Shown piece after piece: positions 6,677-14,660 of a stretch of 64,000 nucleotides of DNA (the stretch's first letter is position 1; the number at the start of each line of letters is the position of its first letter). Source of the stretch: Gottfriedia sp002574545. GTDB lineage: Bacteria; Bacillota; Bacilli; Bacillales; Bacillaceae_G. The notes beneath the pieces were generated by a model. It did not search any database. It was given only the letters and a program-made list of their open reading frames with translations, and had not been told where the DNA came from. The translations under genes were made by a program, and so were the position numbers. Location: assembly GCA_052180195.1 (NCBI GenBank), contig CP197469.1; one strand, given 5' to 3'.

Positions 6677-7975
6677 TTACTTTGTTATTAATTCAAGCCA
6701 ATACCGATAAAAATTACGTTGACTCGCTTCAGTAAATTTATCATCATAGGCTACTCCAGGTCCGATAAAATCGACTGGTTCACGATGTAGCCCCATCGTA
6801 TAGTTGTACGTTAAATTCTTTTGAAATGGCATTGGACCTTGAGCTGCTTCCGTTATATCCGTGAATACTTCAGTATCATCCTGTTCAAAAATACCAGATG
6901 GACTAAACGTTAAGATAAACGAATCTCTTGATCGATTCTTCCATTCCTGAGAAGCATTTTTTTCTACAAGTAACCATGCAATAACTTCCATTTCATTGTG
7001 ACTAATTGGTCTCCACATTCTAATTGAAGTATTCGAAATTAATTCGCCCTTAATTTTTGTGTGAGATATTAAAAATGACATATTCGGAAAAGCATTTCCA
7101 ATCATATTTTTTAAGTTTGATAGAACTTCATATTGTTCTTCTGACAAGTTACTTTTATACTCATCCTTCAATTCTTCCGGGAAAGCAAAGTCTGGGTTTG
7201 GTGTTCCAAGGTTTAATCCGTGTCCGTTTTCAGTGTGAATTTGAAAACCGCGCTTCGAATATGTTGCATTAGGGACCATGCCTAATTTAGCAATTGAACC
7301 ATGAGTAACCATCGTGTGGTATGAATCACCTACAAAGTTATCAGAACCGACCTTCCAGTTTGATTTAACAATAAAACGTTGCGGGGCTCCAATTACTTCC
7401 ATCTCAGCACGTCCTACTACAATATCTAAATACCACTTAAAATCGCCGAGAAACTCTTCAAGAGGCTCTGCATTTTCGTCCCAATTTCCAAATAAAAGTC
7501 CTTTATATGATTCTAGCTTCACTTGGTGTAGACCCATTTTTGATCGGTCAAGTCGGTCGCCATAAATATCCTTTTGGAGCGGTACTCCAACAAGCTCACC
7601 TGTATTTTTAAAGTTAAATCCGTGATATGGACATGTAAATAAAGTCTTGTTTCCTTTATCAGCACGGCACAGCTTCATGCCACGGTGTGTACACATATTA
7701 TAAAACGCATTGATTTCTCCCATACTTTCACGTGAGATAATGATTGAATATCCTGCAAGCTCACGCGTCATAAAGTCTCCTGGATTTGGAATTTCTGATT
7801 CATGTCCTAGAAAAACCCATGTTTTTAAAAATACTTTTTCATGTTCTAATTCGTAAACTGCTTGATCACCTAGAAGATATGCAGGAATGACTCCTTCATC
7901 TGGTTTGACCGTTTCGTTTAAGTAATTTACTAGTTGCTCTTTTGACATTTCATCTAAGGTTTTTTCTTTAATCAT
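6677..7975 (-). CDS. Aromatic-ring-hydroxylating dioxygenase, alpha (Rieske) subunit
   Basis: 432 residues; the catalytic subunit adding both atoms of O2 to an aromatic ring to give a cis-dihydrodiol. The Rieske [2Fe-2S] site is complete: Cys95-x-His97 and Cys115-x2-His118. The mononuclear iron site has NFVGDSYHTMVTH with Asp217, His220 and His225, and the third ligand is one of Asp366/Asp367 in FEQDD. Length and the DDTE motif resemble the naphthalene/biphenyl branch rather than the phthalate branch. Beta follows 20 bases downstream. No ferredoxin or reductase gene is present in the window, so electrons must come from proteins encoded elsewhere. Substrate cannot be read from sequence. Confidence 0.92.
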   Translation of the reverse strand: MIKEKTLDEMSKEQLVNYLNETVKPDEGVIPAYLLGDQAVYELEHEKVFLKTWVFLGHESEIPNPGDFMTRELAGYSIIISRESMGEINAFYNMCTHRGMKLCRADKGNKTLFTCPYHGFNFKNTGELVGVPLQKDIYGDRLDRSKMGLHQVKLESYKGLLFGNWDENAEPLEEFLGDFKWYLDIVVGRAEMEVIGAPQRFIVKSNWKVGSDNFVGDSYHTMVTHGSIAKLGMVPNATYSKRGFQIHTENGHGLNLGTPNPDFAFPEELKDEYKSNLSEEQYEVLSNLKNMIGNAFPNMSFLISHTKIKGELISNTSIRMWRPISHNEMEVIAWLLVEKNASQEWKNRSRDSFILTFSPSGIFEQDDTEVFTDITEAAQGPMPFQKNLTYNYTMGLHREPVDFIGPGVAYDDKFTEASQRNFYRYWLELITK

Positions 7976-8007
7976 GCTCGGCTTATCTCCCCTCGTATTT
8001 TGACTTT

Positions 8008-8790
8008 CTACCCAACTTGTACATATTTATCTTTGTTTTGTAATGTTGCCAAAACACTTAATGCTGCTAAATAACTTGTTTTAGGATTATTTGGCATTGG
8101 GTCATTTTCTATCTCAAGTTTAAGTTTTCCGAACGCTCCAGATGCTTCAATTAAATGAGTATTTTTTATCGCAACTGGATCAGCAATAATTTTCACTTTC
8201 GTATTGTTAGCACCAAGTCCAGCTAAGGATAATACAATTGCTACATTAATATTTCTAGGGTATAGCTTAATCGCTTCAGCTGCAGAGCCTTCAAACAAAA
8301 TTGTTTCTTTATCTAATACTTCTTTTGATAATGCGCCAGGTGGTTTTCTAGTTGTAATTGAGACAGCCTCTAGACCACCTACAGCTTTTGCTGACTTTAA
8401 AATATCCAGTCCACCGATTGCTCCTGAAGGTAAGAAAATATTTACACTATTTCTTGTACAAACTTCTCGAATCACTTCTTCAAAAGTGGCATCAGCCATA
8501 GCCCCAATGCTACTTAACAATAAGTCTTTTCCACCTTCAAGAACTTTTATAGCGTACTCCTTTGCAGCTTCAACCGTTGCAGCTTCAATGACAAGATCGA
8601 TATCTGATAGAAGTAGTGCCTCTACACTTTCATAAGCTTCTGTTTCAAATTCTTTAGCAAGTCGAATACCTGATTCTTCAGAACGGGTATAAATTGAAAC
8701 AATCTTTCCTCCTGGTAACATTCCATCTTTATTAATTGCTTGAAGAAGAAATTGGCCGATATTTCCACAGCCGATTAGACCTAGTTTCAT
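8008..8790 (-). CDS. Aspartate-dehydrogenase-like NAD(P) oxidoreductase
   Basis: 260 residues. The N-terminus is a Rossmann domain (GLIGCGNIGQFLLQ at 4-17), and the C-terminal half carries the family block KNTHLIEASGAFGKLKLE...NPKTSYLAALS typical of L-aspartate dehydrogenase/NadX-like proteins. The true aspartate enzyme releases ammonia and oxaloacetate, or imino-aspartate for NAD. Here it lies between an aldehyde dehydrogenase and a Rieske oxygenase, so it may act on another substrate of the aromatic pathway, for example a semialdehyde or amino acid. No nadA/nadC neighbours are present, which argues against NAD synthesis. The ATG at 8790 follows GGTGG. The family call is firm, the substrate is open. 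Confidence 0.78.
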   Translation of the reverse strand: MKLGLIGCGNIGQFLLQAINKDGMLPGGKIVSIYTRSEESGIRLAKEFETEAYESVEALLLSDIDLVIEAATVEAAKEYAIKVLEGGKDLLLSSIGAMADATFEEVIREVCTRNSVNIFLPSGAIGGLDILKSAKAVGGLEAVSITTRKPPGALSKEVLDKETILFEGSAAEAIKLYPRNINVAIVLSLAGLGANNTKVKIIADPVAIKNTHLIEASGAFGKLKLEIENDPMPNNPKTSYLAALSVLATLQNKDKYVQVG

Positions 8791-8805
8791 ACTGATCCAC
8801 CATCC

Positions 8806-10251
8806 TTAATTTGCAAATCCGTATGAATCTGCAAAGAATTCCAATCCACAGTGTCTTGTTTCTCTTGAAACACCGCTTTCTTTTAACCCTGGGAAATCCA
8901 ATGCTAAGTCACTAAAGATGGTATGGTTATTATGAAAAACTGCGCCTGCTTCTAATCGATCTGCCATTTCAATTGCTAATTCTTCATTTTCAGTCCAAAC
9001 AGAAGCCCTTAACCCAAATTCACTATCATTTGCTAGTTTAGTAACTTCATCAATCGTTGAAAAAGGTAAAATAGGAATTACTGGTCCAAATTGTTCTGCA
9101 CGAACAATCTCACTTTCCTGATCAACACCTGTTACGATTGTTGGTAAGATGTAGTATCCTTGATCCCACATTTCAGGATTCAGTTGGATACCGGCTGTTA
9201 TTACATTTGCACCTGCTTTTTCAGTTCGTTCGATTAATCCTTTAACATAATCGTACTGTGCTTTATTATTTAACGGGCCCATTGTTACATCAGGTTGAAT
9301 ACCATCACCTACAACAATACGCTCAAATTCTTTCTGTAATTTTTTGACTAATTCAACATATCTAGAATCATGTACATAAACGCGCTTAATAGCCGAACAT
9401 ACTTGGCCAGCCGCTCTTAAAATACTCATTCTCAATCGTTTAATTGCTTCTTCATCTAAGTTTGCATCTTCTAAAATGATTGCTGGGTCATTCCCACCAA
9501 GTTCCATATATACTTTTTGAAGATTTCCTGAAGATTTTTTCATAATATCTTTACCTGTTTGTGTACTTCCGACAAATGCAATCGTACGAACACGTGAATC
9601 AGAACAAAGCTTGTCACCGATCATTTTTCCTGAACCTGTTACGATATTAATGACACCAGGCGGAAAATGTTTTGCCACTACTTTTAAACAAGCCATAATG
9701 GTTAATGGACAATTTGTCGCAGGTTTCACGACAACTGTATTACCTGCTAAAACGGCAGGAATCACTCGCTTAAAAGTTAAAATCATAGGAGAATTCCAAG
9801 GAGTAATTACTGCAGTAACGCCTCTAGCTCTTCTTCTTACTTGAACTTTTTGATTTCCTGGAAGTAATTCTGGTTTCCACCATTTTAATAGTTCATCCGA
9901 TCCACCATTCATTACTTCAACGCAGCGTAATAAGTCTTTTTTAGCTTCTACTAATGTTTTTCCATTTTCACGAACAAATAATGAAACATGTTCTTCTATG
10001 ATTTTAGAAAGTTCCACAGCTGCCATTTTCATTCTTTCTACACGATCCTCAATCCCACTCTGTGACCAAAGTTTAAATGCATTCGCTGCAGCATTAATTG
10101 CTTCGTTTACGATTTCCTCCGTACATAATGCAACTTTTCCAATTACTTCCGAATGATTAGCGGGATTCATAATATCTGATGTTTCATTACTATCCTTCCA
10201 TTCACCATTTATGAGATATCTTCCTGATACAACTGGATATGTCGAAATCAT
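8806..10251 (-). CDS. NAD(P)-dependent aldehyde dehydrogenase
   Basis: 481 residues, oxidising an aldehyde to an acid. Standard ALDH elements are visible: the PWNSPMILTFKRVIPAVLAGNTVVVKP cofactor region, FVGSTQTGK, the general base Glu in YMELGGNDP, and the catalytic Cys in AAGQVCSAIKRV. The frame is open up to 10335, overlapping the TPP gene. The ATG at 10251 has AAAGGAGG seven bases before it, is 14 bases after the TPP stop, and yields a normal N-terminus (MISTYPVVSGRYLINGEW). It follows a TPP-dependent enzyme that could produce the aldehyde by decarboxylation; this pairing is inference. It resembles salicylaldehyde/benzaldehyde dehydrogenases in general form. Confidence 0.88.
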   Translation of the reverse strand: MISTYPVVSGRYLINGEWKDSNETSDIMNPANHSEVIGKVALCTEEIVNEAINAAANAFKLWSQSGIEDRVERMKMAAVELSKIIEEHVSLFVRENGKTLVEAKKDLLRCVEVMNGGSDELLKWWKPELLPGNQKVQVRRRARGVTAVITPWNSPMILTFKRVIPAVLAGNTVVVKPATNCPLTIMACLKVVAKHFPPGVINIVTGSGKMIGDKLCSDSRVRTIAFVGSTQTGKDIMKKSSGNLQKVYMELGGNDPAIILEDANLDEEAIKRLRMSILRAAGQVCSAIKRVYVHDSRYVELVKKLQKEFERIVVGDGIQPDVTMGPLNNKAQYDYVKGLIERTEKAGANVITAGIQLNPEMWDQGYYILPTIVTGVDQESEIVRAEQFGPVIPILPFSTIDEVTKLANDSEFGLRASVWTENEELAIEMADRLEAGAVFHNNHTIFSDLALDFPGLKESGVSRETRHCGLEFFADSYGFAN

Positions 10252-10264
10252 ACCTGAACCTCCT

Positions 10265-11947
10265 TTATAATTTTTTTGGCTTAAAGCTTTCAGCTGCTCC
10301 TGGAGGTCCACCAAAAGGTTTTGCCATAGGTCCAACTGCTTCCATATCTACAACGATCATTGTTGGCTTTCTTCTTTCAGTTGCCTTCTTTAATTCATTT
10401 ACAAATTCGTCTCCTGAGCCAATACGTACTGCTTCAAAATGCATAGACTCAGCTAGTTTTACAAAATCTGGACTTAATAAATTCACTGCTACTTGGCGAC
10501 CATATGCCGCTTCTTGAATATTACGAAGAACCCCATAGCCAGAATCATCAAATAACACAACGATAATTGGAAGATTCTCTTCAGCGGCAGTCACCATTTC
10601 CCCTACATTAACCATAAATCCACCATCTCCAGCCATTAATACGACCGTTTGATGTGGGCAACCCATTTGAGCTCCTATAGCGGTAGGAAGGCCTTGACCA
10701 ATCCCGCCACCGGATGCATGAATAGATGTTCTCGGTTCATAAATGTCGAATATTCTACTACCCCAGACATTCGCTTGTACTGTCACATCTCGAACTAAAA
10801 TCGTATCTCTCGGTAAAATCTCTCTCATCCCATCTACAAATTGTTCAAACGGGCCCAATGTTTTACGAAGTTGTTCTCGCACTTCATTTCTTAATGAACG
10901 TACTTCTTCTATATAAGTAGGTGAAACTGAAATAGACTTTTCATCGATTTTATTAATTAGAGCCGATAAAATATCTTTTGCATCTCCAACTAAGCCAACT
11001 GTTGCTTTATAATTACGATTAATTGCATTAAAATCTGCATCAATCGAAATATGTTCTTCTGGGACAGTGACTTTCCAGTTAGAAGTTTCATTCCCTCTGA
11101 AACGTACACCTACACTAATCAATAAATCTGCATTTCTTAAAAACTCTTTTGTCGACTCATTGGCTGCAAAATGACCTATACATTGCTCATGATCTTCTGG
11201 TATCGAACCTTTTCCAGATTGACTTGTAATGACAGCAGCTCCAAGAATTTCTGCTAAGTTCGTTAACTCTTTTGAGGCATTGGCAGAGATAACTCCACCA
11301 CCAGCCCAAATAACTGGACGACGTGCTTCTGAAATTTTTGAAATTGCGCACGCTGGTATTACGGTAGAAAGTTGCGGTTTAATAACCTGTACCTTATCAA
11401 TTGAAACATCCTCAATAATTGCTGATTGAAAATCGATTGGAATTTCTAAGCTAACTGGTCCAGTTGGAGCAGTTAGTGCTTCTTCAATTGCTTTTCTTAC
11501 TACACCAGCTGTTTGTTCTGGTCTTCTAAGTCTTACAGCATTTTTACAAGCACCGCTCATCATTGATAGCTGGTCTTTGCATTCATGTATGTATCCTTTA
11601 CCTGTACCAAGATAAGGTGATGCTACTTCTCCAGTCAGATGAAGTAGTGGAACTCCAGCTGCCCATGCTTCTACTAATGAACCAGCAGCGTTTCCAGCTC
11701 CTGTTCCTGTACTAGTAATAACAACACCTAATTTTCCTGTCGCACGTGCATAACCATCTGCCATATTGACTGCTCCACTTTCGCCACGTGAACAAATTAG
11801 CTTGATACTTCCATCCCTTAAAATCGCGTCATAGATGGGCATATTATGAATACTTACGATTCCAAAAGCGACTTCTACGCCTGCTTGAACTAACTCTTTT
11901 ACGACGGCATCCGCAGTAGTAAATACGATTTCTTCTTGATTTTTCAT
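10265..11947 (-). CDS. TPP-dependent decarboxylase/acetolactate-synthase-like enzyme
   Basis: 560 residues with three domains: N-terminal pyrimidine-binding domain with the catalytic Glu in CSRGESGAVNMADGYAR, central domain about 195-330, and C-terminal pyrophosphate domain with GDGGFMVNVGEM and, after about 24 residues, FDDSGYG where relatives usually have N-N or N-D. It would decarboxylate a 2-oxo acid or ligate carbons using thiamine diphosphate. No small regulatory subunit is nearby and the position inside the aromatic cluster argues against branched-chain amino acid synthesis. A benzoylformate-decarboxylase-like role feeding the aldehyde dehydrogenase next to it is plausible but unproven. 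It is preceded by AGGTAGGA, 31 bases after the SDR gene. Confidence 0.85.
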   Translation of the reverse strand: MKNQEEIVFTTADAVVKELVQAGVEVAFGIVSIHNMPIYDAILRDGSIKLICSRGESGAVNMADGYARATGKLGVVITSTGTGAGNAAGSLVEAWAAGVPLLHLTGEVASPYLGTGKGYIHECKDQLSMMSGACKNAVRLRRPEQTAGVVRKAIEEALTAPTGPVSLEIPIDFQSAIIEDVSIDKVQVIKPQLSTVIPACAISKISEARRPVIWAGGGVISANASKELTNLAEILGAAVITSQSGKGSIPEDHEQCIGHFAANESTKEFLRNADLLISVGVRFRGNETSNWKVTVPEEHISIDADFNAINRNYKATVGLVGDAKDILSALINKIDEKSISVSPTYIEEVRSLRNEVREQLRKTLGPFEQFVDGMREILPRDTILVRDVTVQANVWGSRIFDIYEPRTSIHASGGGIGQGLPTAIGAQMGCPHQTVVLMAGDGGFMVNVGEMVTAAEENLPIIVVLFDDSGYGVLRNIQEAAYGRQVAVNLLSPDFVKLAESMHFEAVRIGSGDEFVNELKKATERRKPTMIVVDMEAVGPMAKPFGGPPGAAESFKPKKL

Positions 11948-11978
11948 CTTAGTATCCTACCTTTGTCTAATAATTTAT

Positions 11979-12770
11979 TTAAAGTGCTTTACCGATTGCA
12001 CCAGCAGTTTCAATTGTAGAACCAGCTACATAACTCGCTTTGTCTGAAGCAAGAAACACAATAACACTAGCAACTTCTTCCGCTTCACCTACACGGCCTA
12101 GTGGAATATTTCTTTTTATCGCCAAATCTTTATAATATTCTTCGGGATCCATATCAGGAGCATTTTTCAGTCTTCTACGTTCCCATTGATCGGTTCGAAT
12201 TAAACCAAGACTTACTGAATTGACTAAAATATTGTCGGATGCTAATTCTTGAGACAATGTTTTACTTAAATTTAAAAGTCCTGCGCGTGTCGCTGCTGTT
12301 GCGACCATATGACGCTCCGGCTCTTTTGCTAGCGTTGCATTTATATTAATAATTCGGCCCCCTCCTCTTTTCACCAAATAAGGATGAGCTGCACGTACTG
12401 CATAAATAATTGCGAAATACTTTAATTGAATTTGTTCTTGCCACTGCTCATCTGTAATATCGAAAAAATGCCCCATAACACTTTGACCAGCTGCATTCAC
12501 TAACGTATCAATTCCACCAAACTTTTCTGCTGTCTGTTGTATAAACTTATTAACTTCCTCTTTTGATGTAACATCACAAGTCGAAGCAAATATATCTTCT
12601 CGATCACCATATGAGAGTAAATGATTGAAAGCTTTATCTGCGCGCTCTTTACTTCTTCCGCAAATTGCTACTTTCGCACCTTCACCTAAAAATAATTCAG
12701 CTGTCTTCAGTCCAACACCAGAGGTGCCACCCATAATTACCGCAACTTTTCCTTTTAACCCAAGATCCAT
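11979..12770 (-). CDS. Divergent short-chain dehydrogenase/reductase-like protein lacking catalytic residues
   Basis: 263 residues from the ATG at 12770, which is preceded by AAGGGGTGA; the frame is open to 12797. The Rossmann part is intact (GGTSGVG at 14-20, NAAG at 92-95, CDVTS). Aligning the active site to classical SDRs puts Ala145 where Ser is expected, Thr158 for Tyr and Arg162 for Lys (ATAATRAGLLNLSK). The usual helix-4 Asn is also not evident (QIQLKYF). The protein should bind a dinucleotide but cannot use the standard proton relay. SDR relatives with a similar ATxAARAG form exist, so it may be a recognised non-classical branch, not a broken gene. It lies between the extradiol dioxygenase and the TPP enzyme. 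Confidence 0.8.
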   Translation of the reverse strand: MDLGLKGKVAVIMGGTSGVGLKTAELFLGEGAKVAICGRSKERADKAFNHLLSYGDREDIFASTCDVTSKEEVNKFIQQTAEKFGGIDTLVNAAGQSVMGHFFDITDEQWQEQIQLKYFAIIYAVRAAHPYLVKRGGGRIININATLAKEPERHMVATAATRAGLLNLSKTLSQELASDNILVNSVSLGLIRTDQWERRRLKNAPDMDPEEYYKDLAIKRNIPLGRVGEAEEVASVIVFLASDKASYVAGSTIETAGAIGKAL

Positions 12771-12831
12771 CCCGTCACCCCTTATTAAAGCTTTCATAGT
12801 TCGTATCTTAAAGCATGATTACTTAAACTTT

Positions 12832-13749
12832 TTAACGTACAACCGTTCTATCTACCCAGCCATTATCCGGTTCTCCGCCCATTGCTTTACGAGCTTCTGG
12901 TTTTGGTGGACCAGCAATTCCCCATTGATCCATTAAGTGTGGCACACGTTTCCATACTCGTGCTCTCCACTCTGCCTCATCTTCAATTGTTTCAAGATAG
13001 CATGTATATTCCATGACAAAACCACCGAGATCTTGAAAATAACAAAAGATATTATTACCAGGACCATGTCGACCTGGACCCCATAACTCATTTAGTCCAG
13101 CTTTTCTAACATTACTAATACCTCGCATTAATTCATCTACCGAATCAACTTCGTAAGCAATATGATTAACTGAAGCGTGTGCATCTTGATTAAAAGCTAT
13201 CGAATGATGTTTTCGATTACACCTTAAGAAGGACATTTGGTGCTCACTCCAATCAGTCACTTTGAATCCAAGCACATCAGTATAAAACTCCACGATCATA
13301 TCTAAATCTTTTGTATTCATCACTACATGGTTTAATTTCACAGGATCAACGTTTTTATTAGTCCAAATCGATGTTTGCACCTCTACCCAAGCTGAAAGTT
13401 CGATTACACGGTTTTCTGGATCAACAAATTGAAGTCCATATCCTCCACCAGCTTCATCTAAATAACCTGGCTCTTTTACAATATGTACGCCTTTTGAATG
13501 TAAAATTTCAGCCGCGCGATCAACTGCATTTTTATCAACCATTCCAAATGCGATATGATGCAAACCGCATTTATCTCCCTTTCGAAGACTTAGTATATGA
13601 TGCTCAGGTCCCGCTCCTCGAAAATATGCAATATTGTCATCTGAAACATTTACACGATCTAAACCCCAAACCTTTTCGTAAAAGTTCACTTGCTCATCGA
13701 AGTTTGGTGTAATCAAACTTATATGTCTTAAATGAGTAATTCCTAGCAT
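12832..13749 (-). CDS. Two-domain extradiol (meta-cleavage) ring dioxygenase, VOC superfamily
   Basis: 305 residues with two vicinal-oxygen-chelate domains (about 1-125 and 135-260) plus a C-terminal tail rich in Trp/Arg. Fe(II) ligands in the second domain are His141 (KLNHVVMN), His196 (VNHIAYEV) and Glu247 (FVMEYT), the type-I extradiol triad as in BphC and catechol 2,3-dioxygenase. It would cleave the catechol formed by the dihydrodiol dehydrogenase next to a hydroxyl. The ATG at 13749 has GGGAGGG seven bases upstream; TTG at 13755 is in frame but too close. A terminator and a cre-like site lie between it and the upstream cupin gene. Confidence 0.88.
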   Translation of the reverse strand: MLGITHLRHISLITPNFDEQVNFYEKVWGLDRVNVSDDNIAYFRGAGPEHHILSLRKGDKCGLHHIAFGMVDKNAVDRAAEILHSKGVHIVKEPGYLDEAGGGYGLQFVDPENRVIELSAWVEVQTSIWTNKNVDPVKLNHVVMNTKDLDMIVEFYTDVLGFKVTDWSEHQMSFLRCNRKHHSIAFNQDAHASVNHIAYEVDSVDELMRGISNVRKAGLNELWGPGRHGPGNNIFCYFQDLGGFVMEYTCYLETIEDEAEWRARVWKRVPHLMDQWGIAGPPKPEARKAMGGEPDNGWVDRTVVR

Positions 13750-13772
13750 CAACAATCCCTCCCATTCACCTA

Positions 13773-13786
13773 TATAAAGCGCTTTC
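13773..13786 (-). promoter_or_regulatory. Candidate cre (CcpA) site before the extradiol dioxygenase gene
   Basis: Minus-strand AGAAAGCGCTTTAT matches the palindromic cre TGAAAGCGCTTTCA at 11 of 14 positions with a perfect ten-base core. It sits between the cupin terminator and the ribosome binding site of the dioxygenase gene, a place where CcpA could block transcription of the degradative genes. Confidence 0.4.
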
Positions 13787-13803
13787 TTTTATCAACTCTA
13801 TTG

Positions 13804-13847
13804 AAAAAGGCAGCTACAATTTATTCAAAATGCAGCTGACCTTTTTT
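13804..13847 (-). terminator. Terminator between cupin gene and the rest of the catabolic cluster
   Basis: On the minus strand AAAAGG-t-CAGCT pairs with AGCTG-CCTTTTT: 11 pairs with one bulge and a T5 tail, 12 bases after the cupin stop. It would make cupin mRNA more abundant than the downstream genes, or be a control point. Confidence 0.6.
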
Positions 13848-13858
13848 GATTTTTTTCA

Positions 13859-14392
13859 TTAACCTTTAATGATTGCTTCTCTCTCTTTAGCACGTTGTTT
13901 ACGAAGTTCTTCAAGCGCGCTACCTTCTGGATAGGTTGGAAGGTTTGGTTTCACTGCACCAAGCATAACTAACATACGTGCTTCAGTATCACCATCATTT
14001 CTAATACCTCGATGAATGCCAGGAGGAGAACTGATACAATCTCTAGCTTTTAATTTAATTTCATGTACCTCATCTTTACCAACTTCTTGAATTAAAGCAG
14101 TAACCTCTCCTTCAAGAATAAAAAATACTTCTTCTACATCATCGTGAAGATGTAAAGGTCCAATGCAACCAGGAGGTAGAACCATTGTACTTAATGTAAA
14201 ATGCTCTGCTGTAATAACATTTGAATCATTATTCGCTGTCGCCCCACGTCCAATGTATCGCATTTGAGCACGCTTATATCTTGGATCAATTTCCTCTTGA
14301 AATTTTAAAACATTCCAATCTAGCGTACGATCTTCTAATCGAGCCACGTACTTCTTTTCAAATTCTTCAACTGAAAAAGTTTCATTTGTCAT
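13859..14392 (-). CDS. Single-domain cupin protein
   Basis: 177 residues with one cupin barrel. Metal-binding motif 1 is PLHLHDDVEEVFFILEGEV with His81, His83 and Glu88; motif 2 is SSPPGIHRGIRNDGD with His127. The metal site is therefore complete (3 His, 1 Glu). Single-domain cupins near aromatic clusters may be small dioxygenases, isomerases or ligand sensors; this one cannot be assigned further. It is the first gene behind the IclR-controlled promoter and is followed by its own terminator. GGAGG lies upstream of the ATG. The C-terminal 30 residues are charged and helical. Confidence 0.8.
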   Translation of the reverse strand: MTNETFSVEEFEKKYVARLEDRTLDWNVLKFQEEIDPRYKRAQMRYIGRGATANNDSNVITAEHFTLSTMVLPPGCIGPLHLHDDVEEVFFILEGEVTALIQEVGKDEVHEIKLKARDCISSPPGIHRGIRNDGDTEARMLVMLGAVKPNLPTYPEGSALEELRKQRAKEREAIIKG

Positions 14393-14459
14393 TTTAAAAA
14401 TCCTCCTTGTATTGTTGTTCCTTTTTTTAAAAAAATGTTTTGTATTTAACCTTTTATTT

Positions 14460-14476
14460 GTTTTATATACAAAACA
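14460..14476 (-). promoter_or_regulatory. Putative IclR operator, copy 1 (cupin promoter)
   Basis: GTTTTATATACAAAACA, a 17-base imperfect palindrome repeated at three promoters of the island. This copy lies about 20 bases downstream of the -10 box of the cupin promoter. Confidence 0.65.
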
Positions 14477-14478
14477 GT

Positions 14479-14495
14479 GTTTTATCTATAAAATA
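14479..14495 (-). promoter_or_regulatory. Putative IclR operator, copy 2 (cupin promoter)
   Basis: GTTTTATCTATAAAATA, 19 bases from copy 1 and directly adjoining the -10 box (14496-14501). Together with AAAACAGTGTTTT at 14471-14483 it forms three linked half-site pairs. Confidence 0.65.
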
Positions 14496-14524
14496 ATTCT
14501 AGGATGAATTATCTTTTGTGTCAA
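14496..14524 (-). promoter_or_regulatory. Sigma-A promoter of the cupin-led catabolic cluster
   Basis: Minus-strand TTGACA (14524-14519), 17-base spacer, TAGAAT (14501-14496). The predicted start of transcription falls inside the tandem IclR-type palindromes. Confidence 0.75.
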
Positions 14525-14614
14525 CATAGTTTTTAGAAAATTTAGATATGTCATAAAAGTAAAATATAAAAAACATTGTATATTCAGCGTTTATAACTAG
14601 TTTTTTTACAAAAA

Positions 14615-14652
14615 AAAATATGAATTCCCTTAGTATGGGAATCCATATTTTT
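14615..14652 (-). terminator. Terminator of the hydrolase-iclR unit
   Basis: AAAAATATG-x-ATTCCC pairs with GGGAAT-x-CATATTTTT, about 15 pairs with one mismatch, eight bases past the IclR stop and followed by a T-run on the minus strand. Confidence 0.8.
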
Positions 14653-14660
14653 AACTTGAA

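Noticed and set aside
8204..8635. 143-codon open frame on the plus strand
   Set aside because: It lies entirely opposite the aspartate-dehydrogenase-like gene, has Ser/Ala-rich mirror composition and no ribosome binding site.
10265..11947. Biosynthetic acetolactate synthase (IlvB)
   Set aside because: No ilvN, ilvC or leu genes nearby; location inside the aromatic cluster points to a catabolic decarboxylase or ligase.
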